Shown in pieces: positions 27,117-37,224 of a DNA stretch of 64,000 nt. Where the stretch lies: the NCBI RefSeq assembly GCF_024714475.1, contig NZ_JAMZMI010000003.1, positions 558,001 to 622,000 on the forward strand. Reading direction: 5' to 3'. The translations under genes were made by a program, and so were the position numbers. The notes under the pieces were generated by a model. It ran no database searches. It saw nothing but the letters and a program-made list of their open reading frames with translations, and was not told the DNA's origin. Position 1 is the stretch's first letter. Each line of letters begins with the position of its first letter. Source of the DNA: Marinoscillum sp. MHG1-6 (lineage in GTDB: Bacteria > Bacteroidota > Bacteroidia > Cytophagales > Cyclobacteriaceae).

Positions 27117-29321
27117 TCAAACCACCAACAATCCGTGCTCCCTCAACTGATCCATGGGCTTCGAGTACCAGAGCAGCTCGAAATTTTCCTGATCCTTCTC
27201 GTAACTCCTTTTTAATTCCCCATAGGAAATCGTATGTTTTCCCTTACTCATTTGACCCAGTACTTCCGCGAGCCATTCCGCATTCTGCTGATCCACCCGA
27301 ATCGAAAAACTGCTCTTTCGTGAATGGAAGCTGAGCTCAGTTACCTGGGGTTTTCCTTTTCTCCCATTAAACGTTTTTAAATCCGGACTGCTTCCCAGCC
27401 ACAAAATTTTTGAGTTGACCTTAGGAGGTGTGAAGTCCTCCTGATCCAGGCTTTGGGCTATGAAATTGGGCTTAATAGTGGTTCTCGGGATCTTAAAATC
27501 AAACCATTCGGTCAACGGCCAGTCATAACATAGACCGTGCATATAATTGAATAAAGATTTTTTCAATCCATAGCTGAATCGGTCATGATCCACTCCTGTT
27601 GTGTCCTTAAACTGGATATCATTATTAGCAAAAGAAATGGGTTTATACTCAGGAATGACACCATAACCTACCGGATCCAGTCCCACCGGGCTATGAGCGG
27701 TAAGGGCAAACTGATGCCAAAAACCTGATTGTAATATGCCCTGCTCAAACATCTGCCTGACCATCTCCAGGCTATCGATCGTTTCCTGAACCGTTTGTGT
27801 CGGGTAGCCGTACATCAGATAAGCATGAACCATAATCCCCGATTCAGTAAAGTTTCTGGTCACTCTGGCTACCTGTTCCACTGTCACTCCTTTATCAATA
27901 AGTGCCAGTAAGCGATCAGAAGCCACTTCCAGTCCACCGGATACTGCTATACAACCGGAAGCCTGTAGCAATCGGCAAAGGTCCATAGTGAAGCTCTTCT
28001 CAAAACGGATATTCGTCCACCACGTCACAGTCAAAGTACGACGCAGGATTTCTATGGCAACTTCACGCATGAGTGCCGGAGGTGCGGCTTCATCCACAAA
28101 GTGAAATCCCCTTTCTCCGGTTTGTCGGATAAGCTCCTCCATTCGATCTACCAGGGTTCGAGCGGCAATCGGTTCATACAACTTAATATAGTCCAGAGAC
28201 ACATCGCAAAAGGTACATTTTCCCCAATAGCAACCATGAGCCATGGTGAGTTTATTCCATCTCCCATCACTCCAGAGACTATGCATTGGATTGGCTATCT
28301 CAATGATAGAAATGTATTCATCCAGAGGAAGGTCACTATAGTCAGGGGTTCCTACTTCACTTTGTTTATAGTCGGGTAAAGCACATTCGTTATTGAAACT
28401 TACCTCCCCTGCCGCACGATGAAAGGTTCGTTTAAGCACTAATGGCTCCTCCCCTCTATTCAACTCAAGGATGAGCTGCTCAAGGGGCCGCTCACCATCA
28501 TCCAGACAGATAAAGTCAAAATAGTCAAAGACCCGAAGGTCATTCACCTCACGTAATTCAGTATTGGGAAAGCCTCCGCCCATAGACAACTTAATACCAG
28601 GATGATGCTGTTTGATCCATTGAGCGCATCGGAAAGCACTATAAAGGTTACCTGGAAACGGCACCGAAAAGCACACCAGTTTTGGTTTTGTCTCCTCCAG
28701 CTGACTTTTTAGAATTTTTAATGTGATTTCATCAATATAGGTCGGGGGCTTTTGCAAATGATCCTGCAGCTCATCAAACGAATTGGCACTTCTTCCCAGC
28801 CTTTCCGCATACCGACTAAACCCAAAATGGGGATCAATACACTCCACTATAAAGTCGGAGAGATCCTCAAGGAATAGCGTGGCAAGATGTCTTGCCTTAT
28901 CCTGAAACCCCATCGTTCCGAATGCCCAGTCAAGCTCTTCCAGCACTGCAAACCGTGAGGCCTCCGGCAAAAATTCTTCGGTGCAAATCTGACGAGCCAA
29001 TGTCTGATCCCTCCCCTGCAAAAAGGCCATCACCTGATCGATGGTAGCGATATAGTCATCCTTAAGCGCCAATATCCTTGCTGCATTTTCTGACCTTCTC
29101 CCATCACCTCCTGCCATAGCAAACATTTCTGCCAACCCCTTCGCAGAGAACAGCTCAAGAATTACCTCTATCCCTAAATCCATCTGATAAGAACTAATAC
29201 CGCGGGTATTTAAAAAGCCCTTGAGGTAAGTTGTAGCAGGGTAAGGTGTATTGAGCTGTGTAAAAGGGGGCGTTATGAGCAGGACTTCTTTCAAATGGTA
29301 GCATCTTAATTCAATCTGCAA
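27117..29321 (-). CDS. B12-binding-domain radical SAM protein
   Basis: A 734-residue radical SAM enzyme. The N-terminal 300 residues (VLLITPPFTQLNTPYPATTYLKGF and LVCFSVPFPGNLYSAFRCAQWIK) resemble a cobalamin-binding Rossmann domain, without an obvious DxHxxG ligand. The cluster motif CYWGKCTFC (CxxxCxxC, about residues 365-373) binds the [4Fe-4S]/SAM centre, and LMYGYPTQTVQETIDSLEMVRQM is typical of the barrel. The start is TTG at 29321 or a second TTG at 29294; neither is certain. The reaction is unknown. It is not flanked by an obvious pathway. Confidence 0.85.
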   Translation of the reverse strand: MQIELRCYHLKEVLLITPPFTQLNTPYPATTYLKGFLNTRGISSYQMDLGIEVILELFSAKGLAEMFAMAGGDGRRSENAARILALKDDYIATIDQVMAFLQGRDQTLARQICTEEFLPEASRFAVLEELDWAFGTMGFQDKARHLATLFLEDLSDFIVECIDPHFGFSRYAERLGRSANSFDELQDHLQKPPTYIDEITLKILKSQLEETKPKLVCFSVPFPGNLYSAFRCAQWIKQHHPGIKLSMGGGFPNTELREVNDLRVFDYFDFICLDDGERPLEQLILELNRGEEPLVLKRTFHRAAGEVSFNNECALPDYKQSEVGTPDYSDLPLDEYISIIEIANPMHSLWSDGRWNKLTMAHGCYWGKCTFCDVSLDYIKLYEPIAARTLVDRMEELIRQTGERGFHFVDEAAPPALMREVAIEILRRTLTVTWWTNIRFEKSFTMDLCRLLQASGCIAVSGGLEVASDRLLALIDKGVTVEQVARVTRNFTESGIMVHAYLMYGYPTQTVQETIDSLEMVRQMFEQGILQSGFWHQFALTAHSPVGLDPVGYGVIPEYKPISFANNDIQFKDTTGVDHDRFSYGLKKSLFNYMHGLCYDWPLTEWFDFKIPRTTIKPNFIAQSLDQEDFTPPKVNSKILWLGSSPDLKTFNGRKGKPQVTELSFHSRKSSFSIRVDQQNAEWLAEVLGQMSKGKHTISYGELKRSYEKDQENFELLWYSKPMDQLREHGLLVV

Positions 29322-29528
29322 GATCAGGATTTACGGCGATATCCAGCGTAGGAGATCTCAGTTTCTATTAATTATAGATTATTGAAGTCATTCAAATAAC
29401 CTCAATTTTAATATCTATAAACCACTCAATGATCCAAAAACCCATTCCTCACTTTCCAGGAATTTATTCATAATCGTTTCATTAATTTAATGAATCAACT
29501 TCACTGACCTTGAGGGGTTCCAAGCAAA

Positions 29529-30701
29529 ATGAATGATCTAAAGCCGCAAAGGATTGAATCACTGGACATCCTCAAAGGATTGGTTATGGTGATTATGGCT
29601 CTGGACCATACCAGGGACTATTTCCATGATCAGGCCTTCTTATTTGACCCTACGGATGCAAAACAAACCTATTTCTCACTTTATTTCACAAGGTGGATCA
29701 CACATTACTGTGCACCTATTTTCGCTTTGCAGGCAGGTATTTCAGCATACCTCGTGGGTAGAAGAAAAAGTAAGAAGGAGCTCACTTACTTTCTGTTATC
29801 ACGTGGTATTTGGCTGGTCTTCATTGAACTGACTGTGGTCAATTTTTCCTGGTACTTTGACATTCAATTCATTGCCCTGGGTCTACTTGTTATCTGGGTA
29901 CTGGGAATGGGAATGATCTTTCTTGCCGGTGTCATTCACCTTCCTATGAAAGGCATTCTGATCATCAGCTTGTTGATCATGTTTGGTCATAACCTATTGG
30001 ATTACATTTCCATTGAACAAAACCTGCTGTGGTCCATTGTCCATCAGGCAGAATTGTTCCTATTCGAAAATGGTCGGGCACTCTTTGTTGCTTACCCGCT
30101 CCTTCCCTGGATTGGTGTGATGTCAATGGGCTATTATCTGGGCACCTATTATGATAAGTTGGTTCCGGCAGAGAAAAGACAGAAGGAATTCAATATCATT
30201 GGACTGTCAGCTGTTGTCCTCTTCTTTGCCATTCGACTTGCAAATAGCTATGGCAACTTCCACCCCTGGGAATTCTATGAATCGATTTCTGATACACTAT
30301 TTTCCTTTTTCGATCCGGCCAAATACCCTCCCTCCCTCACCTACTTGCTCATGACTTTAGGGCCAGCCATGCTATTTCTGGCGAATACGGAACATGTTAC
30401 TGGCAAGGTGGCGGAATTCATTAAGGTATATGGCAGGGTACCCTTTTTCTACTACATCCTCCATCTTTATCTCATTCACCTTTTCGCCATGGCTCTGGCA
30501 GAAGCAACCGGATTTGGATGGGAATCAATGATTCTTAAGACGTGGGTGAACGAATCCCCTGAACTTGTGGGTTACGGGATGAACCTGGGATGGACTTACC
30601 TGGTATGGATTGCGGTAGTAATGATCCTGTACTTGCCTTGTTACAAATTTAGCCAGTACAAAATGAGTCATAAAGAGAAAAAGTGGCTGAGCTATTTTTA
30701 G
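29529..30701 (+). CDS. DUF1624 / heparan-alpha-glucosaminide N-acetyltransferase-like membrane protein
   Basis: A 390-residue polytopic membrane protein with about ten helices. The N-terminal motif RIESLDILKGLVMVIMALDHTRDYF, with the conserved DHxRDYF, is typical of the DUF1624 acyltransferase family (HGSNAT-like). Other family segments are YPLLPWIGVMSMGYYLGTYYDKL and VYGRVPFFYYILHLYLIHLFA. It may transfer acetyl groups across the membrane; the substrate is unknown. It has no operon partner: 206 nt of AT-rich DNA precede it and about 90 nt follow. Confidence 0.85.
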   Translation: MNDLKPQRIESLDILKGLVMVIMALDHTRDYFHDQAFLFDPTDAKQTYFSLYFTRWITHYCAPIFALQAGISAYLVGRRKSKKELTYFLLSRGIWLVFIELTVVNFSWYFDIQFIALGLLVIWVLGMGMIFLAGVIHLPMKGILIISLLIMFGHNLLDYISIEQNLLWSIVHQAELFLFENGRALFVAYPLLPWIGVMSMGYYLGTYYDKLVPAEKRQKEFNIIGLSAVVLFFAIRLANSYGNFHPWEFYESISDTLFSFFDPAKYPPSLTYLLMTLGPAMLFLANTEHVTGKVAEFIKVYGRVPFFYYILHLYLIHLFAMALAEATGFGWESMILKTWVNESPELVGYGMNLGWTYLVWIAVVMILYLPCYKFSQYKMSHKEKKWLSYF

Positions 30702-30768
30702 CCAAACTCCACTCGAACGAACCGACCTGAGTTTGGAAATTAAAATCAGAATGTCTTTCTATGCCGAT

Positions 30769-30776
30769 TATCTTTG
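30769..30776 (+). promoter_or_regulatory. Likely -7 box for the solute-binding-fold gene
   Basis: TATCTTTG matches TAnnTTTG, 18 nt upstream of the ATG at 30795. No good -33 element was seen at the proper distance. Confidence 0.45.
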
Positions 30777-30794
30777 GGTCCAAATTAAGATAAT

Positions 30795-31652
30795 ATGACG
30801 ACTCTCAGACTTGGCGGCGTACCCGAATACTTCAATTTACCCATCCATCAGGCCTTTGAAAATGGTACTTTGGAAGCTGCAGGCATACAATTAGAATGGG
30901 TCAACGTACCTGAAGGGACCGGAAAAATGTCAAGTATGTTATGGGATGGAGAGTTGGATATGGCCATCATCTTAACGGAAGGTATCACCAAAAGCATCAT
31001 TGACGGGAACCCAAGTCGTATTATCAAAAACTATGTAGAGTCTCCACTCCTATGGGGCATCCATGTACCTCATAGCGAAAATCCTCAACCAATTGATAAC
31101 ATCAATGATCGACGAATCGCTATAAGCCGGTTTGGATCGGGATCTCACCTGATGTCTTTCGTCATGGCTAAAAATCATGGCTGGAATCTTCAGAACCTTC
31201 ATTTCGAAGTGGTCAATAACCTGAAGGGAGCACTTGAGTCTTTTCGTGAGGGAGAAAGTGATGTGTTCTTATGGGAAAAATACACAACTAAACCCTATGT
31301 GGACAACCACGAGTTTTCCCGTGTGGGTATCGTCGCAACTCCCTGGCCATGCTTTGTTATTGCCGCAGGATTGAAATCATTGGAATCAAAAAAGGCTGCT
31401 ATACGTACCGCATGTGAAATCATAAGCAACCAATGCCAGCAAACTCAACGGAATCCTGAACTTGCTAACCTGATATCTTCCCGATTTGATCTCAAAAAAG
31501 AAGATGCAGATCAGATTATCACGGAGGTTAAGTGGTCGCATGACCTTTCTGTTGATGGAATTGCCCTCAGAAATGTGATGAACACACTGAAGTCATTGGG
31601 GCTGATTCAATTAGCTCCTGCCCTCAATGAGGTGATTCACACCCTGACCTGA
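30795..31652 (+). CDS. Periplasmic-binding-protein-fold protein without a signal peptide
   Basis: A 285-residue protein resembling the NMT1/TauA group of substrate-binding proteins: LGGVPEYFNLPIHQAFENG, ILTEGITKSIIDGN and FREGESDVFLWEKYTTKP fit the two-lobe fold. It begins MTTLRLGG with no signal peptide or lipobox, and no ABC permease or ATPase is next to it, so it is probably cytoplasmic and not part of a transporter. It abuts the convergent tyrA (1 nt apart). Possible roles are binding or conversion of a small pyrimidine-like ligand; unproven. Confidence 0.7.
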   Translation: MTTLRLGGVPEYFNLPIHQAFENGTLEAAGIQLEWVNVPEGTGKMSSMLWDGELDMAIILTEGITKSIIDGNPSRIIKNYVESPLLWGIHVPHSENPQPIDNINDRRIAISRFGSGSHLMSFVMAKNHGWNLQNLHFEVVNNLKGALESFREGESDVFLWEKYTTKPYVDNHEFSRVGIVATPWPCFVIAAGLKSLESKKAAIRTACEIISNQCQQTQRNPELANLISSRFDLKKEDADQIITEVKWSHDLSVDGIALRNVMNTLKSLGLIQLAPALNEVIHTLT

Positions 31653-32498
31653 TTATTGAATAATGCGACGTATTTCCCTTCCTGACTCAAGGAAGGATTG
31701 CACTTTCTCAGCCTGATCGGCGGAAAGAAAATCACGAAGCTTCTGAACCTCATTGAGATAAGCATCAATGCCTTCAAGGATCATTTTTTTGTTTTCCAAG
31801 AAAATGGGCGTCCACATCTCCGGGGAGCTCTTAGCTAACCGAACCGTACTGGCAAATCCGGATCCTGCCAACTCCAGAATTACCTCTCCATCTTTTTCCT
31901 TGGCAAGCACTGTATTGCTCAAAGCAAAGGAAGTCACATGACTCAGGTGACTGATGTACGCCAGATGTCGGTCGTGCTCTTCAGCACCCATTTTAACAAT
32001 GTAAAAACCAATCGATTTGGCGATTTCTTCAAATTCGTCTTTTAGATCAGCTTTAGTCTCGTCCTCCTCACAAACAATGAGGCACTTATCCTGAAAAAGC
32101 CCCGGAAAGGCAGCCTCCGGACCGGAGTATTCTGTACCTGCAATGGGATGCGCCGGTAAGAAGTTAGCGCGATTGGGATGGTTTTTCACCTCCTCGCAAA
32201 TTGCTCCTTTAGTTGAACCAAAATCCACAACAAGCTGATGGGGTTTCACGATATCCAGAATGCCCGGAAGAAGTTTTCGGATGACATCAACAGGAATAGA
32301 CAAAATGATCCAGTCGGCCCATTGAACGCCTTCATTTAGATCGTCGAATTTATGCTGGATGATCCCTAACTTCTCTGCCATATCAAGGGTAGTGCTCCTA
32401 CGACTAAACCCGCCGAATTCAAATTCGTTTCTGGGTTTTAACGCCAATGAATACGAGCCTCCGATCAGCCCAACCCCTACCAACAGTACTTTCTTCAT
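31653..32498 (-). CDS. tyrA: Prephenate dehydrogenase
   Basis: Converts prephenate to 4-hydroxyphenylpyruvate with NAD(P)+ in tyrosine synthesis. The nucleotide-binding start is VLLVGVGLIGGSYSLAL. The conserved VVDFGSTKGAI and HPIAGTEYSGPEAAFPGLF (about residues 91-135) and the helical C-terminal half with HLAYISHLSHVTSFAL are as in TyrA. Length 281 means no fused chorismate mutase or ACT domain. It overlaps the upstream aminotransferase by 4 nt. Confidence 0.93.
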   Translation of the reverse strand: MKKVLLVGVGLIGGSYSLALKPRNEFEFGGFSRRSTTLDMAEKLGIIQHKFDDLNEGVQWADWIILSIPVDVIRKLLPGILDIVKPHQLVVDFGSTKGAICEEVKNHPNRANFLPAHPIAGTEYSGPEAAFPGLFQDKCLIVCEEDETKADLKDEFEEIAKSIGFYIVKMGAEEHDRHLAYISHLSHVTSFALSNTVLAKEKDGEVILELAGSGFASTVRLAKSSPEMWTPIFLENKKMILEGIDAYLNEVQKLRDFLSADQAEKVQSFLESGREIRRIIQ

Positions 32499-33637
32499 TG
32501 AATTCTCTCTATCGCCTTGACAATAATTTCTTCCTTCATGCAGAGGGAAATACGAATATACTGGTGCCCCTGCTCACCAAAAATATGCCCTGGTGTTACA
32601 AATACATCCTTTTCATATAGCAAGTGATCGCACAAAGGATCTGCATCGCCTTCTCCTACCTTCGCCCATACGAACATACCTGCCTGGTCCGGAGCGATCT
32701 TACATCCAGCAATTTCCAAAAACTGCTCTGCCAGCTTTCTTCTTCGGGTATAAACTCTATTAATCCCTTCAAACCATTCATTCCCTAACTCCAGCGCCTT
32801 AACCGCAGCCAACTGCACGGGTTTGAACATTCCCGAATCCATATTGCTTTTCACACGAAGAATGGGTTCCAGGATCATTGAATCCCCCGCTACCCAGCCT
32901 ACCCGCCAGCCTGCCATATTAAAGGTTTTGGACAGGGAATTAAGCTCTACGGCCACCTCCTTCGCCCCATCCACGTTGAAGATGCTCAATGGATGATCAT
33001 TTTGTATGAAGCTATAAGGGTTATCATGACACAGGAGCACCTGCTTTCTTCTGGCCAGATCAACAAATTTCTTCAACCAGTCCAGGGATCCTTTAGTGCC
33101 GGTAGGCATATGCGGATAATTCAACCACAGCAATTTGATCCTGCTGAAGTCAAGCCCTTCAAGAAACTCCCAATCAGGCTCCCAGCCCTTATCCTCTAGA
33201 AGTGGATAGTACACCGGTTCTGCCTGTACCATCCTCGTCACAGAAGTATAGGTGGGGTAACCTAAAGACGGAATAAGTACCTGATCACCGGAATTGAGGT
33301 AGGCTAAAGATATATGTGTGATACCTTCCTTTGAGCCAATTAATGGTAACACCTCATTTATCCCTAAACCAACATCATAACGTGACTTATGAAAATTGAC
33401 AATCGCTTGCTTTAGATCCGGAATACCCTGATATGGCTGATAGCCGTGATTAGCCGGCTCCAGCGCTCCCTCAATCATCGCACTGATCACTTCTGCATCA
33501 GGGATCATATCAGGACTGCCAATACCAAGATTGATAATGTCTTTTCCCTTTGACTTTAGGTCAGCAACTTCTTTGAGCTTTTTGGAGAAATAGTATTCCT
33601 GAAGTGAGCTAAGCCTTTCCGCTGGTTTGATAATCAT
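32495..33637 (-). CDS. PLP-dependent aminotransferase, class I/II
   Basis: A 380-residue fold-type I aminotransferase. The PLP lysine is K237 in NSLSKTFNMAGWRVGW, and GSPDMIPD, YQPYQGIPDLKQAI and HDNPYSF are conserved elements. Translational overlap with tyrA suggests a role in aromatic amino acid (tyrosine or phenylalanine) transamination, although aspartate or alanine specificity cannot be excluded. No pheA or aroF homologue lies beside the pair in this window, unlike the longer aromatic operons of some relatives. Confidence 0.9.
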   Translation of the reverse strand: MIIKPAERLSSLQEYYFSKKLKEVADLKSKGKDIINLGIGSPDMIPDAEVISAMIEGALEPANHGYQPYQGIPDLKQAIVNFHKSRYDVGLGINEVLPLIGSKEGITHISLAYLNSGDQVLIPSLGYPTYTSVTRMVQAEPVYYPLLEDKGWEPDWEFLEGLDFSRIKLLWLNYPHMPTGTKGSLDWLKKFVDLARRKQVLLCHDNPYSFIQNDHPLSIFNVDGAKEVAVELNSLSKTFNMAGWRVGWVAGDSMILEPILRVKSNMDSGMFKPVQLAAVKALELGNEWFEGINRVYTRRRKLAEQFLEIAGCKIAPDQAGMFVWAKVGEGDADPLCDHLLYEKDVFVTPGHIFGEQGHQYIRISLCMKEEIIVKAIERIQ

Positions 33638-33714
33638 AGAAGCTGTTCGACTATACCGGTGAATTTTCCCCCAAATCTATAAAAAGGGAATGAGTTAAAA
33701 CAGGCTCTGTGAGC

Positions 33715-35367
33715 TCATGGCTTTTCAGAAGCATAATAGGTGGTTGCATCTTTGACGATCTGATCGAGTAATGCCCTTTCACTTTTGACCCTGGTCGGTT
33801 TCCAGTTGTAACACTCTGTGAGCGTCTGAAGGACCATGTCAGCATATTGTTGAACCCGTGGAATATCAAAATACATCCAGCTCGTTCTTCTCACCAAAAA
33901 ATCGACGGCAGAAGAGACCATTTCGTATTCAATCGCATACCAAAGCTCACTTTTTACCAACTGCTCCTCTGTTTGCTCCTCCTGATCCATAAACTTTCTC
34001 CATATCACTGCAGCATTACTACCATAAGTGGAAACCAAATGCCAGCCATAGTATCTGTCCAGCCCCTCGGCCTCTACCAGGTCTTCATAATATCTGACCG
34101 CCTTTTGAACGACACCATAATCTGAAAAAGGTGCCTCTGTCAATGGGATAAGGGAGGTCCTGCACTGTACATCGTGCGGCATATCAAGTCGTTGCTGAAC
34201 TTCGTCCACCACCTTCCGGGCCATTTGTCGGTAACCAGTAAGTTTTCCTCCTGCGATGGCTATTAGTCCGTTCTCCATTTCGTAGATCTCCTCCTTGCGG
34301 GATAACTCGGACGGAGTTTTGCCCTCCTCCTCGATGAGCGGCCTCAAGCCCGCCCAGTTGGAAATAACATCTTCCTTTTTCAGGTTGATATGAGGAAACA
34401 CACGATCCAGTGCTCCCAGTAGATATTCCAAATCCTTTTGCGTGGTCACCACCCGATCCAATGCCCCATGATATTCGGTATCGGTCGTGCCAATATAGGT
34501 AACCCTTCCCCTTGGTATCGCGAACACCATGCGCTCGTCCGGGGTATCGAAGTACACCGCCTGATTCAGAGGGAATTTCTGATGTGGCACCACAATATGC
34601 ACCCCTTTCGTTAGTCTGAGCTTTTGCTTCACGCTCTTATCCTGCCGTTGCAACAGTTCATCCAGCCAGGGACCTACGGCTGCCACAACACATGGCGCAG
34701 TTGCTGTATATTCTTTGCTGCTCAGGTGATCTTTGAATTTCACCCCGCTTACCTTTTCTTCTTCTATAAAAGCTGTGACCTCTGCATAATTAAGCACAGT
34801 AGCCTCGTACCTATGGGCCGTTTTCAGAACTTCAATGGTCAATCGGGCATCGTCCGTTCTGTATTCTGAGTAAATTCCCCCACCTTCTACGATAGTCTTA
34901 TTCAGAAGTGGCTCTGCCGCCAGCGTATGAAATCTCGAAAGCATCTTCCTGCGGTCCTTTTTCACCACATCAGCGAGAAAATCATAAACTTTCAGTCCAA
35001 CAGAAGTACTAAAACTGCCATAAGTCCCATCAGTCACGAAGGGCAACAACATCTTTTCAGGAACAGCCAGATGAGGAGCCAGCTTATGCACCACTGCACG
35101 CTCCATTCCTGTCTCTTTGACCAGTGCAAACTCAAACTGCTTGAGGTATCTCAATCCTCCATGGATCAACTTAGTCGACTTGCTCGAAGTCCCTGAAGCG
35201 AAATCATTTTTTTCCAGTAACAAGACCTCCATTCCTCTGGAGGCCGCATCCAGGGCGATTCCAGCCCCGGTAATCCCTCCACCTACAATGATCAGGTCAA
35301 ATTGCTTTTCCCTGACCTCATCTATGACTTCCGATCGATCTAATACTGAAAATCTATGTTTATTCAT
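33715..35367 (-). CDS. glpD: Glycerol-3-phosphate dehydrogenase (FAD)
   Basis: Oxidises glycerol-3-phosphate to dihydroxyacetone phosphate and passes electrons to quinone at the membrane. The FAD-binding start is IIVGGGITGAGIALDAASRG followed by FASGTSSKSTKLIHGGLRYL. The C-terminal domain begins near residue 400 (MARKVVDEV). Length 550 is normal for bacterial GlpD. It follows glpK by 1 nt, so the two form a glycerol-use operon. No glpF transporter is in the window. Confidence 0.95.
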   Translation of the reverse strand: MNKHRFSVLDRSEVIDEVREKQFDLIIVGGGITGAGIALDAASRGMEVLLLEKNDFASGTSSKSTKLIHGGLRYLKQFEFALVKETGMERAVVHKLAPHLAVPEKMLLPFVTDGTYGSFSTSVGLKVYDFLADVVKKDRRKMLSRFHTLAAEPLLNKTIVEGGGIYSEYRTDDARLTIEVLKTAHRYEATVLNYAEVTAFIEEEKVSGVKFKDHLSSKEYTATAPCVVAAVGPWLDELLQRQDKSVKQKLRLTKGVHIVVPHQKFPLNQAVYFDTPDERMVFAIPRGRVTYIGTTDTEYHGALDRVVTTQKDLEYLLGALDRVFPHINLKKEDVISNWAGLRPLIEEEGKTPSELSRKEEIYEMENGLIAIAGGKLTGYRQMARKVVDEVQQRLDMPHDVQCRTSLIPLTEAPFSDYGVVQKAVRYYEDLVEAEGLDRYYGWHLVSTYGSNAAVIWRKFMDQEEQTEEQLVKSELWYAIEYEMVSSAVDFLVRRTSWMYFDIPRVQQYADMVLQTLTECYNWKPTRVKSERALLDQIVKDATTYYASEKP

Positions 35368-35368
35368 C

Positions 35369-36850
35369 CTAATCTTTTAACCAACCCAACGTACGGCTTA
35401 CCGCCTTCTTCCATTGACTATATAATCGTTCTCTTTTTGATTCTTCCATTTTCGGGCTAAAATGCCTGCCACTATTACTAAACCTTTTCACCTCCTCAAG
35501 GTTCCAAAAACCAACCTGCAATCCGGCCAGATAAGCCGCTCCAAGAGCGGTCGTCTCCGTATGCTCGGACACGGCTATCGGAGTATCTAATAAGTCTGCC
35601 TGAAACTGCATCAGGTAATCATTCGCTGTGGCTCCTCCATCAACTTTTAGTGTTTCCACCTTAAGCCCACTATCCTTTTCCATGGCATCCAGCACATCCC
35701 TGGTCTGGAAGGCTATCGCCTGTAAGGCTGCTTTCGCAAAATGCTCCCTGCCCGTATCCCGCGTCAAACCGAAGACAGCTCCACGGGCATACATATCCCA
35801 ATAAGGGGTGCCAAGCCCAACAAAAGCCGGAACCAGCACCAACTCATCTTCTCCCTGTGCCTGCTCTGCCATTTCTTGTGTCTCAGCAGCATGATCAATG
35901 ATATTGATCCCGTCACGTAACCACTGGACGGCAGCACCCCCTATGAACACACTCCCTTCCAACGCATAAACAGGCTTGCTATCTAAAGAGCAGGCACGGG
36001 TGGTAACCAGACCAAAATCAGATGAAGTCATCTCATTTCCCTGGTTCATCAACACGAAACACCCCGTTCCGTAAGTGTTTTTCACATCTCCCTTTTCAAC
36101 ACAACCCTGACCAAATAAGGCCGCCTGCTGATCTCCGGCCACTCCGGAAATGGGTATCTCAACCCCATCCATTTTGAAGATTCCGAAATGTTCACTGGAT
36201 GACTTGACCGCCGGCATCATTGATCGCGGAACCGCAAAAAGAGACAACAGGGTTTCATCCCATTCACTGGCAGCAATGTCAAAGAGCATCGTGCGACTGG
36301 CGTTGGTATGATCAGTGACATGAGATTGACCCCTGGTCATTTTCCAGATAAGCCAGGTATCCATGGTACCAAAAAGCAGGTTTCCTGCTTCGGCTTTTTC
36401 GTGGGCTCCCTCTACATAATTCAAGAGCCAATGCAACTTGCTTGCAGAAAAGTACGCGTCAATAGGAAGGCCAGTCTTTGTTCGGATCGTTTCTTCATAA
36501 CCAATCGATTTCAACTCTTCACAGAAGTCTGAAGTTCTTCGATCCTGCCATACAATGGCATGGTGAATGGGCTTACCTGTTTCTTTATCCCAAACTAGGG
36601 TTGTTTCACGCTGATTAGTAATGCCAATAGCCTGCACATCGGAAGCCGTAATCCCTGCTTTATCCAGAGCACCCTTTAAGGTCTTCATCTGGATATCGAA
36701 GATTTCTTCTGCATCATGCTCTACCCATCCGGCTTTAGGGAAATACTGGGTGAATTCTAGTTGGTCTGAGGCTACGATCTTGCCAGAGCGATCTACCACA
36801 ATCGTCCGACAGCTGGTAGTTCCCTGATCAAGTGCAAGTAGGTATGGCAT
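35369..36850 (-). CDS. glpK: Glycerol kinase
   Basis: Phosphorylates glycerol with ATP. FGGY-family signatures are LALDQGTTSCRTIVVD (phosphate-binding start), GITNQRETTLVWD, DHTNASRTMLFDI and the C-terminal KVDGGATANDYLMQFQADLL. Length 493 is standard. It heads the glpKD pair. The upstream 464-nt gap has a weak TATCTTTT box on this strand but no firm promoter. Confidence 0.96.
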   Translation of the reverse strand: MPYLLALDQGTTSCRTIVVDRSGKIVASDQLEFTQYFPKAGWVEHDAEEIFDIQMKTLKGALDKAGITASDVQAIGITNQRETTLVWDKETGKPIHHAIVWQDRRTSDFCEELKSIGYEETIRTKTGLPIDAYFSASKLHWLLNYVEGAHEKAEAGNLLFGTMDTWLIWKMTRGQSHVTDHTNASRTMLFDIAASEWDETLLSLFAVPRSMMPAVKSSSEHFGIFKMDGVEIPISGVAGDQQAALFGQGCVEKGDVKNTYGTGCFVLMNQGNEMTSSDFGLVTTRACSLDSKPVYALEGSVFIGGAAVQWLRDGINIIDHAAETQEMAEQAQGEDELVLVPAFVGLGTPYWDMYARGAVFGLTRDTGREHFAKAALQAIAFQTRDVLDAMEKDSGLKVETLKVDGGATANDYLMQFQADLLDTPIAVSEHTETTALGAAYLAGLQVGFWNLEEVKRFSNSGRHFSPKMEESKRERLYSQWKKAVSRTLGWLKD

Positions 36851-36956
36851 GAATGGCTAGTAGGCTTTGTTTGCTAAAAGATAGAAAATTAGCAGAACAT
36901 AAAGGCGCATATCCATGCCTTGATCACCAACCTATTCCAAGGGCGATGAAAACAAA

Positions 36957-36989
36957 AAAGCCTGCTAGCGAAAACTTCCAGCAGGCTTT
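36957..36989 (-). terminator. Minus-strand terminator hairpin
   Basis: AAAGCCTGCT / AGCAGGCTTT make a perfect 10-bp stem with a 13-nt loop; on the minus strand six T follow in total. It lies 325 nt downstream of the VOC gene stop and upstream of glpK, so it most likely ends a minus-strand transcript coming from the right. Confidence 0.6.
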
Positions 36990-37224
36990 CAAAGATTGTT
37001 TATGAAGAAAGCCCAAAAGTAAAGCTGCCCTCGGACGAAACTATCCTGCCCTATACTGGCACCATCTCAATTCAAGAGAGGGCTAGAAAAATTCGTGCTC
37101 AAGTATGCTCATAATGCTTCAAAACACATGCTAAAGGGAATGATTTTGATGAAAATACTCATGTCTCCCCCCTGTTTGAACACAATCACCCCCTATTGAC
37201 TCCCGCGGTATGACTACTTTTAAT

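Noticed and set aside
30795-31652. ABC transporter substrate-binding protein
   Set aside because: No signal peptide or lipobox, and no permease or ATPase gene adjacent.
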